This document shows, in pieces, positions 44,471-53,992 of a stretch of 64,000 bases of DNA. The first letter of the stretch is position 1. Each line of letters starts with the position of its first letter. Under the pieces are notes generated by a model, which saw nothing but the letters and a program-made list of their open reading frames with translations, had not been told where the DNA came from and ran no database searches. This DNA comes from DASZIT01 sp963819695. Lineage in GTDB: Bacteria; Actinomycetota; Acidimicrobiia; Acidimicrobiales; RAAP-2. The stretch covers positions 372,001 to 436,000 of the forward strand of contig CAWFXD010000001.1 in assembly GCA_963819695.1 (NCBI GenBank), given 5' to 3'. The translations under genes and the position numbers were made by a program.

Positions 44471-45232
44471 CTAGACGAGCGGCCAAGGATAGGGATGGCG
44501 GTCACCCTCGGGCTCGGGGTAGGTCCGGGTGTGCAGCAGTGCCCGGGTGCGGGCCATCAGGTCATCCCGTTCCGGCCGGGTGAGGTGGCGGGCGACGTCG
44601 TCGGGGACGCCGACCGCCAGCCCTTCGAGATCGGCCAGGCACGACTCGGGCAGCTCGTCTCCGGCGTAGTCCCACATCACGGTGCGGAGCTTGGGCTCCG
44701 AGTGGAAGCACAACCCGTGATCGATTCCCCACAGATGGCCGTCGCCACCGGTGAGCACGTGGCCGCTCTTGCGGTCGGCGTTGTTGGCCACCACGTCGAA
44801 GGCGCAGATGGCCCGGAGCTGATCGTCGAAGCCGCCGCCTTCGTAGAGGGTGAAGTAGTGCTGCTCGTAGTCGGCGTCGACGAACAGCTGCACCGAGCCG
44901 GCTCCGAAGGGACCGTCGTCCACCGCCACGGTGGGGGGCACCAGTCCCCAGCCCAGTGCCTCCGACAGTGCATAGGCGGCCACCTCCCGTCGATAGAGGC
45001 CGCCGGGGAAGTCCCAGAGCGTTCGCTCACCCTGACCGGGCTTGTAGACGGCCCGGAGCGGCCCGTCACCCACCGTCACCAGGAAGGTCAGGTTGGAGCT
45101 CCAGGGAAGCCGTCCCTCGATGGCGAGCTCGGACGTTCCCAGCTCGACGAGTGCGTCGCCGAGGCTGGGGCCGACATCGGGTTTCCAGCCGGTCAGGTCG
45201 TCGGTGGTCGGTGGCCGTTTGTCCGTGGGCAT
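44471..45232 (-). CDS. SCO1664 family protein, PI3/4-kinase-like
   Basis: Member of a three-gene actinobacterial set. The 253-residue protein has kinase-like sites: K64 in RAVYKPGQGE, catalytic-loop FDVVANNADRKSGHVL (D146, N151, D153) and metal Asp D171 in GIDHGLCFH, a layout close to PI3/4-kinase/HipA-type folds. The family is known to match weakly to PI3/4 kinases. A small-molecule or protein kinase role is inferred; the substrate is unknown. ATG overlaps DUF3090. Confidence 0.82.
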   Translation of the reverse strand: MPTDKRPPTTDDLTGWKPDVGPSLGDALVELGTSELAIEGRLPWSSNLTFLVTVGDGPLRAVYKPGQGERTLWDFPGGLYRREVAAYALSEALGWGLVPPTVAVDDGPFGAGSVQLFVDADYEQHYFTLYEGGGFDDQLRAICAFDVVANNADRKSGHVLTGGDGHLWGIDHGLCFHSEPKLRTVMWDYAGDELPESCLADLEGLAVGVPDDVARHLTRPERDDLMARTRALLHTRTYPEPEGDRHPYPWPLV

Positions 45233-45690
45233 TCGTGTCCGGAAGGGTCGAGGGGAGAGCCGCACAGCGGGCACGGGGGGCGACCGGAGCTCACCAGGCT
45301 AGTGGCCTGGATGGCGAAGGCCGCCGCCTGTTCCCGGGTCACCGACAGGCGGGCGATGGCGCCGCTCTCGTCCTCGGGAACCAGCTCCTCGATGACGATG
45401 ACGACCCGGTCATCGGCACTGTCATAGGAGACACCCAGGGTTCCTATCGCCCATTCCGGCTCCGACGGTTCTTCGAGGGAGAGGTCGTCGGGGAGGTGCT
45501 CGGGGCGTTCCTGATCCTTGACGATCTGAGCCAGGTAGTCGGCCAGTACCGACACCTGCTGCTTTTCGATCTTCAAGGTGAGCAGCAGCGGTCCCTGCCG
45601 GCACTGGATGAGGAACAGCCGCTGGCCGACCGGTCCGACCGTACCCACCGTGAAGCGATCCAGATTCGAGAGGTCGTAGCCGTCGCTCAT
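45193..45690 (-). CDS. DUF3090 family protein
   Basis: Middle member of the set, 165 residues. It starts DLSNLDRFTVGTVGPVGQR, has QVSVLADYLAQIVKDQ and an acidic stretch, then WAIGTLGVSYD and ends with a four-cysteine tail CPLCGSPLDPSGHECP that resembles a zinc ribbon (three cysteines and a possible His). No enzyme motif. Start overlaps the phosphomutase stop (ATGA) and the end overlaps the kinase-like gene by 40 nt, so all three are coupled. Confidence 0.85.
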   Translation of the reverse strand: MSDGYDLSNLDRFTVGTVGPVGQRLFLIQCRQGPLLLTLKIEKQQVSVLADYLAQIVKDQERPEHLPDDLSLEEPSEPEWAIGTLGVSYDSADDRVVIVIEELVPEDESGAIARLSVTREQAAAFAIQATSLVSSGRPPCPLCGSPLDPSGHECPRTNGHRPPTT

Positions 45691-46349
45691 GACAGGGCGA
45701 GTCCGGACAGCGAGGCGGTGGTGTTGACGCAGAGCACGTGCGGACCGCCTTCGCCGTAGGCCAGGGCGCTCACCGAGCACGGCGACACCACCAGGCGTTG
45801 GAACTGATCGAGATGGGTGCCGGCGGCGGCGGCCACCGCCGCCTTGATCGGATCGGCGTGCGACACCGCCACGATGGTCTCACCGGGGTGGACATGGACC
45901 AGGCGGGCAATGGTCGAGGAGATGCGGGCCTGCATCTCCAGGAATGACTCCCCGCCGGGAAACCGGAAGCCGCTCGGCCACCGCTGGACCTGGGTCCACT
46001 CGGGCTTTTTGGCCAGCGCCTTCAGCTGGGCACCGGTCCATTGGCCGAAGTCGCACTCGAGCAGCCCCCGATCCGACCGGACCCGGAGCCCGAGCTTTCT
46101 GGCGATGGGCCTGGCCGTCTCGAACGTGCGCTCGAGGGGGGAGGCGTAGACCGCCGCCGGGGTCCGCTTCCCGGGTCCGGCCAGCTCGGCGATGCGCTCG
46201 GCCACCTGCTCGGCCTGGGCCACGCCTTGATCCGAGAGGTGGAGATCAGGCGCCCGACCTGGGAGGATTTTCCCGGTTGTCGGTGTCGTTCCGTGACGGA
46301 CCAAAAGGACAACCGTCAGTCGGGGAGGGGTGGTCCGTCGGCTGGGCAC
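45687..46349 (-). CDS. Histidine phosphatase, MSMEG_4193-type phosphomutase
   Basis: Two-His phosphatase/mutase of 220 residues. It has LLVRHGTTPTTGKILPGRAP (phospho-His), ASPLERTFETARPIA, LECDFGQWTG and VSHADPIKAAVA (second His). This subgroup is the third part of the actinobacterial trio and has been proposed as a phosphomutase because of its kinase-like neighbour. GTG 46349 is supported by TACGGT 8 nt upstream; the conserved region starts at LTVVLL. Confidence 0.85.
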   Translation of the reverse strand: MPSRRTTPPRLTVVLLVRHGTTPTTGKILPGRAPDLHLSDQGVAQAEQVAERIAELAGPGKRTPAAVYASPLERTFETARPIARKLGLRVRSDRGLLECDFGQWTGAQLKALAKKPEWTQVQRWPSGFRFPGGESFLEMQARISSTIARLVHVHPGETIVAVSHADPIKAAVAAAAGTHLDQFQRLVVSPCSVSALAYGEGGPHVLCVNTTASLSGLALS

Positions 46350-46357
46350 GCTCGTTA

Positions 46358-46363
46358 ACCGTA
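46358..46363 (-). promoter_or_regulatory. -10 box TACGGT, near-leaderless start of the SCO1664 trio
   Basis: TACGGT (minus strand), 8 nt to GTG 46349. Confidence 0.45.
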
Positions 46364-46413
46364 CTCTGTCCCGACTGGCGCCCAACCGCCGTGGTGGCGG
46401 TTCCGGGCGCAGT

Positions 46414-47538
46414 TCAGACGGGGTCGGGGAGCCGGCGGGGCATGTCCACCGCCGTCTCCGGCCACCGCTTGCGGCTGACCCGGGCCAACCGTTGCAGGAG
46501 GGCGATGGCCCCGGGGTCATCGTCGCCGGGCCGGGTCTCCACCGCGCCGTCGGCGATCATCCCGTTGAGGAGGTCGCGGCCCTTTTCGGTGCGGACCATG
46601 GTCAGCGTCCAGTCGTTGAAGGCGCCGATGCCCCCGGTGGAGATGTCGGCGTGCTCGGCGGCGAAGTCCGGGCACGCCTTGCATCCTTCGCGGGTCCAGG
46701 CGTGGGCCTCCTTCAGCGGGATCTCATGGAACTCGCCGTCCCGGGTCCAGACCTGGAATACGCCCTTGATGTTCATCTTGGTGATGTCGCCCCGGGCGAT
46801 GCCGTATCTGGCCTCGAACAGCTCGGGGAAGATGGCGTCGTCGAAGGTCTTCGAGCAGAGCAGCCCGATGGACAGGGAGAGCCGCCGGGCGATCTTCCCG
46901 GCCTTTCTCGCCTGCATGACCGGCGGTGCCGACGCCTGGCAGCCCATGCCCACCAGGGCGATGCGTTCGGCTCCGGCCTCGATGGCCTGGGGGTAGGCCA
47001 GCGGGTTGGCCGAATAGGTGTAGCGGGACCCGGCCGCCGCCAGCACCTGCGCCCGGGTGGTGGCCACGCCGGGGACCGCTTTCCAGGTCGACCCGTCACC
47101 TTCGAGGTAGGAGACCAGGGCGGCGTCGATCACGTCGTGTTCGAGCGCCCAGATGAGGAGGGCCGACACCAGGCCCCCGTCCTGGCCGACGTCGAGGACG
47201 TCGGGATCGGTGGCCCGGACCAAGAGGATGTCCGAGGAGACCCCGGCGACCTCCTCGGGGGTCCGCTCCCGACCGAACAGGTGGTTGTCGATCTCCGGCT
47301 CCCACAGCCGGAACCGGGGACAGGCCCGGGTGCACATGGTGCAGCCCTTGATGCCGTGGGTGCAGTTCTCCGGCCCGCCGTCGGCGTCGATGTGGAAGGG
47401 CTTGTACTTGCCACCGGTGTCGTCGTAGGAGAGGACGTCGTAGGGGCAGGCGACGATGCAGCCGGCGCATCCCGTGCAGAGTCCTGAGGTCACCACCTCT
47501 TTGTAGAGCTCGAACCACTGAGGCTTTTCGGGGGGCAC
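46414..47538 (-). CDS. FrhB/FdhB-like coenzyme F420 dehydrogenase beta subunit family protein
   Basis: Iron-sulfur flavoprotein of 374 residues. It has two ferredoxin-like clusters, C21, C24, C27, C31 (CTGCAGCIVAC) and C59, C66, C69, C73 (CTMCTRAC), then VQDGGLVSALL-type GQDGGLVSALLIWALEH, LVGMGCQASAPPVM and GCKACPDFAAEHADIS. The family uses F420 or other flavin-linked donors. Its partner subunit is not adjacent. GTG supported by TATGGT 6 nt upstream. It lies 64 bp upstream of the SCO1664 trio on the same strand. Confidence 0.85.
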   Translation of the reverse strand: MPPEKPQWFELYKEVVTSGLCTGCAGCIVACPYDVLSYDDTGGKYKPFHIDADGGPENCTHGIKGCTMCTRACPRFRLWEPEIDNHLFGRERTPEEVAGVSSDILLVRATDPDVLDVGQDGGLVSALLIWALEHDVIDAALVSYLEGDGSTWKAVPGVATTRAQVLAAAGSRYTYSANPLAYPQAIEAGAERIALVGMGCQASAPPVMQARKAGKIARRLSLSIGLLCSKTFDDAIFPELFEARYGIARGDITKMNIKGVFQVWTRDGEFHEIPLKEAHAWTREGCKACPDFAAEHADISTGGIGAFNDWTLTMVRTEKGRDLLNGMIADGAVETRPGDDDPGAIALLQRLARVSRKRWPETAVDMPRRLPDPV

Positions 47539-47544
47539 CCGAAT

Positions 47545-47550
47545 ACCATA
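47545..47550 (-). promoter_or_regulatory. -10 box TATGGT, leaderless start
   Basis: TATGGT (minus strand), 6 nt to GTG 47538. Confidence 0.55.
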
Positions 47551-47590
47551 GCGACGGTCTCCGGCGGGGTGGAACTGGCGCGGCGGGCGG

Positions 47591-48199
47591 CTATCCGCCG
47601 GTCGATGGGGGTGGCGTAGAGCCAGGACCCGAGCGAAATCCCCGGTTCCACCACGCCGGATGCTCGTCGGCCTGGACGACGGCCCAGGCGAAGTGGTGTC
47701 GGGCGGACTGACGGAGGAGCGGGAGACCGGCGAGGCCGACCAGAGCCCAGCGGCGCCGCGACGGCGTCAACTCCAGCAACGACAAGATCGACGCCGACCC
47801 CCAGAGACCGAGGATGGCGTTGTAGGCGGGCAGCCGACTCGGCGGAAGTCCCTCGGCCTCGGTGAGGACCGGGATCCCGAGCCGGTTCCGCTTCCACGGC
47901 CAGAGGGTGAAGTGGACGATCACCCCGGCCAGCCCGGCCCCGGCCAGTACAGCCAGGACCCGGTCCCATCGTGAGCTGCCCCGGGCGGCCAGCCACGACC
48001 AGAGGCCCAGCTCGACCACCCAGAACGTCCCCGCCCCGGTGAGCCCCAACTCCGGTTGCCAAACCAGGCCGACCCCGTTGCCGAGTTCGAAGCTGTGGTG
48101 AGCGGCGGTGCCGGCCGCGGCCAGCAGCGACAGGGGCCGGGAGACCCGGCGCCGGGCTGCCCGCCCCCGATCGGGCGGGTCGTCGGGGCGGCGCGGCAC
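47591..48199 (-). CDS. Hypothetical membrane protein
   Basis: I do not recognise this family. The 202-residue product has an Arg-rich start, then five or so hydrophobic segments (SLLAAAGTAAHHSFELG, GAGTFWVVELGLWSWLAARG, VLAVLAGAGLAGVIVHFTLW, LPAYNAILGLWGSASILSLL, WALVGLAGLPLL). Several His and Trp residues lie in the loops. GTG supported by TACGCT 7 nt upstream. It is the first gene on this strand before frhB. Confidence 0.6.
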   Translation of the reverse strand: MPRRPDDPPDRGRAARRRVSRPLSLLAAAGTAAHHSFELGNGVGLVWQPELGLTGAGTFWVVELGLWSWLAARGSSRWDRVLAVLAGAGLAGVIVHFTLWPWKRNRLGIPVLTEAEGLPPSRLPAYNAILGLWGSASILSLLELTPSRRRWALVGLAGLPLLRQSARHHFAWAVVQADEHPAWWNRGFRSGPGSTPPPSTGG

Positions 48200-48206
48200 G
48201 AGGATG

Positions 48207-48212
48207 AGCGTA
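48207..48212 (-). promoter_or_regulatory. -10 box TACGCT, leaderless start
   Basis: TACGCT (minus strand), 7 nt to GTG 48199. Confidence 0.5.
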
Positions 48213-48362
48213 GGCCAGGAGGCAGTGAGACCGGTTACCTCTCACCCTGGCGCGGGCCAACGTCACGCGACCCTTTCTCGGTATCCCCAGGCACCTTGGG
48301 GACAGGCCGATCAACGGTGGCCCGATTGCCGGATAGGGGAGGGTTTCGGCCAAACTGCGATC

Positions 48363-48623
48363 GTGGTGAGTTTCCTCCTGTCCGCGACCTTCGCGTGTGG
48401 TGTCCTCATAGCTGGCGCCCATGTCATCAACCGGCGATTCATCGCCCCCGTCTACGACGTCGCGGCGAATCTCACTGCCTTCGGGTGTGCCGTCGGGGCC
48501 TCCATACTGCTCGGTCACCCTGTCCCCGCGACCCTCTCCAGCGTGGCCATCCTGTGTTGGCTCGTTCTCGCCCGGCGAACGGTCCTCGATCGCCGCGAGC
48601 GACGTGACGAGGAACCTCGCTGA
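48363..48623 (+). CDS. Small hypothetical membrane protein
   Basis: Possible 86-residue protein with three hydrophobic segments (SFLLSATFACGVLIAGAHV, VAANLTAFGCAVGASILLG, ATLSSVAILCWLVLA) and an Arg/Glu-rich tail (RRTVLDRRERRDEE). GTG 48363 or 48366 could start it. It looks like the small membrane-anchored proteins common in actinobacteria. No function known. Confidence 0.45.
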   Translation: MVSFLLSATFACGVLIAGAHVINRRFIAPVYDVAANLTAFGCAVGASILLGHPVPATLSSVAILCWLVLARRTVLDRRERRDEEPR

Positions 48624-48706
48624 CTCAAGGGCGTAGATGTGCCCATACCGACCATCCGGTGTGCCGAAGTACGCCGGTTCGGACGCCATATTCGGGACCC
48701 GACAGA

Positions 48707-49267
48707 ATGGACAACATGAAATGGGTCCCGCCGAAGCCGCGACTGCAAGGTGGTGGTGTAGCCATCCGTCCATTCCGGGCGAGCGATGCTGCCGCAGTCG
48801 CCTCCGCATGTCGGGACGCGGACATCCTCCGTTTCACGTTCATGAAGGATGGCCTCACCGAGGGAGAGGCTGGCGAGTGGATTGACACCGGCAACGAACG
48901 GTGGCCGATGGGCCATCCTCGCTTCGCCGTCGTCGATGCACACGACGATCATTTCCTGGGGCAGGTGGGATTGAACTTCAATCCTCGACACGTGAGCGCC
49001 GAGGCGCATTACTGGGTCGTCGCCTCAGAGCGTGGCCGAGGGGTTGCTTCTCGATCACTCAGCCTCCTCATTGACTGGGGGTTCTCCAAAGGCATTGAGC
49101 GCGTCTTCTTGGTAATCCATCCCGAGAACAAAGCATCGAACCGGCTGGCGGCAAGGTTGGGGTTCACGCGAGAAGGGGTATTGCGGTCCTACGAACCGAT
49201 CAAGGGTGACCGTCCAGACCTCGTGTCATGGTCGCTGCTTCCGAGTGACCCGCGCCCTTGGAGGTAG
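48707..49267 (+). CDS. GNAT family N-acetyltransferase (RimJ/RimL-like)
   Basis: Acetyl-CoA-dependent transferase of 186 residues. It has VAIRPFRASDAAAVASACRD, AHYWVVASERGRGVASRSLS (acetyl-CoA loop R/QGxGxG type) and KASNRLAARLGFTREGVLRS, the RimJ/RimL signature. Codons look less GC-rich than those of its neighbours (ATT, AAA, GCA are common), suggesting recent transfer. Start ATG 48707; ATG 48716 also possible. Target unknown. Confidence 0.85.
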   Translation: MDNMKWVPPKPRLQGGGVAIRPFRASDAAAVASACRDADILRFTFMKDGLTEGEAGEWIDTGNERWPMGHPRFAVVDAHDDHFLGQVGLNFNPRHVSAEAHYWVVASERGRGVASRSLSLLIDWGFSKGIERVFLVIHPENKASNRLAARLGFTREGVLRSYEPIKGDRPDLVSWSLLPSDPRPWR

Positions 49268-49385
49268 GCCGAGCCAGTGCCTCCCACAGCGCGGGACGTA
49301 CCGACATCGAGCACAGTCGACCCGTAGTTAGGGGTATCACCGAACGCGGGACCCGGAAACGCCAGGTCTTGGCGATGACCTTGGC

Positions 49386-50477
49386 TCAGGCGGGCATGCT
49401 CACCACCGAGCGGAGCACCTCACCCCGCTCCATCCGGTGAAAGGCCTCTTCGACATCGTCGAGGCCGATGGTCTCCGACACGAAGCCATCGAGGTCGAGC
49501 CGGCCCTGGAGATAGAGGTCGACCAGCTTCGGGAAGTCCCGGGAGGGGAGACAGTCGCCGTACCAACTCGGCTTCAGTTGCCCGCCGCGGCCGAAGAAGT
49601 CGATCATCGGCAGGTCTACGCGCATGGCCGGGGTCGGGACCCCCACCTGGACGAGGGTGCCGGCCAGATCCCGGGCGTAGAACGCCTGTTCCATCACCGA
49701 CGGGTTCCCGACCGCCTCGATGCAGACATCGGCGCCGTTGCCGCCGGTCAAAGCCCGGATGGCCTCCACCGGGTCCTCGGTACCGGCATGGACGACATGG
49801 GTGGCACCGAAACCGCGGGCCAGCTCGAGCTTGCCCGGGTCGAGATCGACGGCGATCACCGTGGTGGCTCCGGCCAGCCGGGCACCGGCGACCGCCGCGC
49901 AGCCCACCCCGCCGCAGCCGAAGACCGCCACCGAATCCCCGGGACCGACGTCGCCGGTGAACATCGCCGCCCCGAGTCCGGCCATGACCCCGCATCCCAG
50001 CAGCCCGACCGCCTCGGGTCGGGCCTGCCGGTCGACCGGGGTGCACTGCCCGGCGGCCACCAGGGTCATCTCCGCGAAGGCGCCGATGCCGAGCGCCGGG
50101 GTCAGCGGGGTCCCGTCGGCCAGCGTCATCTTCTGGGTGGCGTTGTGGGTGGCGAAGCAGTACCAGGGACGGCCCCGGCGGCAGGCCCGGCACTGGCCGC
50201 AGACCGCCCGCCAGTTGAGGACCACGAAGTCGCCCGGCGAGACGGTGGCGACGTCGTCACCGGTGGCCTCGACGATGCCGGCCGCCTCATGGCCGAGCAA
50301 AAAGGGGAACTCGTCGTTGATGCCCCCTTCCCGATAGTGGAGGTCGGTGTGGCACACCCCGCAGGCCCGGATCCGCACCCGGGCTTCGCCGGGACCCGGC
50401 TCGGGGACCACGATGGTCTCGAGCGACACCGGCTCGCCCTTGGCTCGGGCCACCACTCCGCGAACTTCGGTAGGCAT
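49386..50477 (-). CDS. mscR: S-(hydroxymethyl)mycothiol dehydrogenase / S-nitrosomycothiol reductase
   Basis: NAD-dependent zinc alcohol dehydrogenase of 363 residues that oxidises the formaldehyde-mycothiol adduct and reduces nitrosomycothiol. It has VRGVVARAKGEPVSLE, CGVCHTDLHYREGGINDEFP (catalytic zinc), CGQCRACRRGRPWYC (structural zinc, four Cys), GLLGCGVMAGLGAA and SWYGDCLPSRDFPKLVDLYL, a close match to mycobacterial MscR. ATG 50477 is chosen over the longer frame because AGGAGAGG lies just upstream. It implies that the organism makes mycothiol. Confidence 0.92.
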   Translation of the reverse strand: MPTEVRGVVARAKGEPVSLETIVVPEPGPGEARVRIRACGVCHTDLHYREGGINDEFPFLLGHEAAGIVEATGDDVATVSPGDFVVLNWRAVCGQCRACRRGRPWYCFATHNATQKMTLADGTPLTPALGIGAFAEMTLVAAGQCTPVDRQARPEAVGLLGCGVMAGLGAAMFTGDVGPGDSVAVFGCGGVGCAAVAGARLAGATTVIAVDLDPGKLELARGFGATHVVHAGTEDPVEAIRALTGGNGADVCIEAVGNPSVMEQAFYARDLAGTLVQVGVPTPAMRVDLPMIDFFGRGGQLKPSWYGDCLPSRDFPKLVDLYLQGRLDLDGFVSETIGLDDVEEAFHRMERGEVLRSVVSMPA

Positions 50478-50567
50478 CCGGTCCTCTCCTGCGCTGGCGG
50501 TCGATACGGCTGTGGATTCCAACAATAGGTGGCGGTGCGGAACGGGTCACCGGCCCGACCGCGTGGC

Positions 50568-50573
50568 TACCCT
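50568..50573 (+). promoter_or_regulatory. -10 box TACCCT, leaderless start
   Basis: TACCCT with 6 nt to GTG 50580; no Shine-Dalgarno. Confidence 0.55.
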
Positions 50574-50579
50574 CTGACC

Positions 50580-51362
50580 GTGCCCGAGCTCCCCGAAATC
50601 GAGTCCTACCGCCGGCTGGCCGAAACCGCCGTCGGCCGGAGGATCCGATCGGTGAAGGCTCCGGACCGCTGGTACCTGAAGTCCGGGGCCACTGCCGCGG
50701 CGTTGCGCCGGGTCCTGGTCGGCCACCGGTTCACCGCCGCCCGCCGGATCGGCAAGCTCCTCCTCCTCGACACGGACGGAGGCCCGGTGGTGGGCATCCG
50801 GTTCGGCATGACCGGGACCCTGTTCGTCGACGGATCGTCGAGCGTCGAGCATCTCCTCTACACCCCGCGCCGGGTCAACCGGGCGTGGGACCGGTTCGCC
50901 CTCGGCTTCGAGGACGGAGGCAGCCTCGAGGTCCAGGACCCGAGACGACTCGGCGGTGTCCTCATCGACCCGACCCTCGATCACCTGGGCCCGGACGCCC
51001 TCTCGATCACCCGGAGCCAGTTGGCCGCGGCCCTGGCCGGGTCGGCGGCCCCGCTCAAGGCCCGCCTGCTCGACCAGTCGAAGGTGGCGGGCGTCGGGAA
51101 CCTCATCGCCGACGAGCTGCTGTGGCGAACCGGCCTCTCACCCGGACGCCCGGCCGGGTCGTTGACACCGGTCGAGGTCCGCCGGCTGCACTCGGGGTTG
51201 GGACGGACCCTCGGCCGGCTCATGGAGCGGGGAGGCTCCCATCTCGGCGACCTGATGGAGCAGCGCCACCCCGGCGGCCGATGCCCGAAGGACGGAACCG
51301 AGCTCAGCCGGGCCACCATCGGTGGCCGCACCACCTACTGGTGCCCGGCCCATCAGCATTGA
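50580..51362 (+). CDS. Fpg/Nei family DNA glycosylase
   Basis: Bifunctional base-excision glycosylase of 260 residues. P2-E3 catalytic start (MPELPEIE), RRIGKLLLLD lysine, helix-two-turn-helix SKVAGVGNLIADELLWRTG and a C-terminal zinc-finger region in which the usual CX2C...CX2C appears as CPKD...CPAH. So the second and fourth ligands are Asp and His. It repairs oxidised bases; whether FapyG/8-oxoG or pyrimidines is uncertain. GTG supported by TACCCT 6 nt upstream. Confidence 0.88.
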   Translation: MPELPEIESYRRLAETAVGRRIRSVKAPDRWYLKSGATAAALRRVLVGHRFTAARRIGKLLLLDTDGGPVVGIRFGMTGTLFVDGSSSVEHLLYTPRRVNRAWDRFALGFEDGGSLEVQDPRRLGGVLIDPTLDHLGPDALSITRSQLAAALAGSAAPLKARLLDQSKVAGVGNLIADELLWRTGLSPGRPAGSLTPVEVRRLHSGLGRTLGRLMERGGSHLGDLMEQRHPGGRCPKDGTELSRATIGGRTTYWCPAHQH

Positions 51363-51413
51363 TGTTCATCGCCCCCACTGGGGGTATCGGTGCCGCCGGG
51401 GCGGTCGGGCCGG

Positions 51414-51878
51414 TCAGCCCTGGATCTCGGCCAGCACCTTGGCCGCGTGGCCGTCGGCCTTCACGCTGTACCAGGGACGTTCGATCTTCCCGTTGGCACC
51501 GATCAGGAAGGTGGAACGGATCACCCCGATGGTCTTCTTTCCGTAGAGCGTCTTCTCTCCCCAGGCTCCGTATTTCTCGCCCACCCTGTGGTCGGCATCG
51601 GTGAGCAGCGGGAAGGTGAGCCCGTACTTGGCCCGGAACTTCTGGTGCTTCTCGGCGGAGTCGGCGGAGATGCCGAGAACGGGGACACCGGCCCTCGAAA
51701 AGGCGTGGAGATTGTCGTTGAACTGGCAGGCCTCTTTGGTGCAGCCCGGGGTGTCGTCCCGCGGGTAGAAGTAGATGACCACCTGCTTGCCGGCGAAGTC
51801 CTTGAGGGAGACTTTCTTCCCGTCCTGGTCTGGCAGGGTAAACGCCGGGGCTCGGTCGCCGGGCGCCAGTTTTCCCAT
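51414..51878 (-). CDS. bcp: Thioredoxin-dependent thiol peroxidase (Bcp/PrxQ)
   Basis: Peroxiredoxin of 154 residues. Peroxidatic C46 and resolving C51 in PRDDTPGCTKEACQF (5-residue spacing, PrxQ type), ISADSAEKHQKF, STFLIGANGKIE. It reduces organic peroxides with thioredoxin. ATG 51878 is supported by the family start; the longer open frame (to 52049) is antisense to thiC. AAAGGAC precedes the ATG by 8 nt. Convergent with Fpg. Confidence 0.93.
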   Translation of the reverse strand: MGKLAPGDRAPAFTLPDQDGKKVSLKDFAGKQVVIYFYPRDDTPGCTKEACQFNDNLHAFSRAGVPVLGISADSAEKHQKFRAKYGLTFPLLTDADHRVGEKYGAWGEKTLYGKKTIGVIRSTFLIGANGKIERPWYSVKADGHAAKVLAEIQG

Positions 51879-51990
51879 GGGTGATGTCCTTTCGTCAGTT
51901 CCGGCCCTCACCATGGCACATTCCGGTGGAACGGGAGCGATGCTGTCGTGGGAGACTCGGAGCGGAACGAAGTGCGAAGGGAACTGATCC

Positions 51991-53760
<1,770 letters not shown>

Positions 53761-53782
53761 GCCGCAGTCGGCCGGAGACAAA

Positions 53783-53803
53783 AAACCTGCATTTTGCCGG
53801 TTT
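53783..53803. other. Hairpin after thiC with a T run on the minus strand
   Basis: AAACCTGC and GCCGGTTT pair with one mismatch; on the minus strand it is followed by six T. It would act as a terminator for leftward transcripts. A TACACT (-10-like) follows at 53808-53813 on the plus strand and may drive the helicase gene. The remaining leader to 53992 holds nothing else I recognise. Confidence 0.3.
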
Positions 53804-53992
53804 CCGGGTACACTGGGGGTCGTGGAAGGGCGCAGTGCCCATCCACCGGGGTCTTCCTCAATCTGTTTGTCGGGTCCGCAGCCGTGGATCGGATGGCCGG
53901 CCCGAGGCGGGCCCGCCTGGATCCGTGACTGGCACGGAGTCCGATGGCCGGGACCCGGCCGTCACCGAACAGATGAGAGGCAACACACCCCC

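Noticed and set aside
51372..51384. CCCCCACTGGGGG as a terminator of Fpg
   Set aside because: The stem is only 5 bp and no T run follows; not enough support.
51879..51990. TPP riboswitch before thiC
   Set aside because: Only a tgcgaaggga-like fragment resembles the conserved core; the CUGAGA and CCUGAU...GGAUAAU parts are not found in the 112-nt leader.
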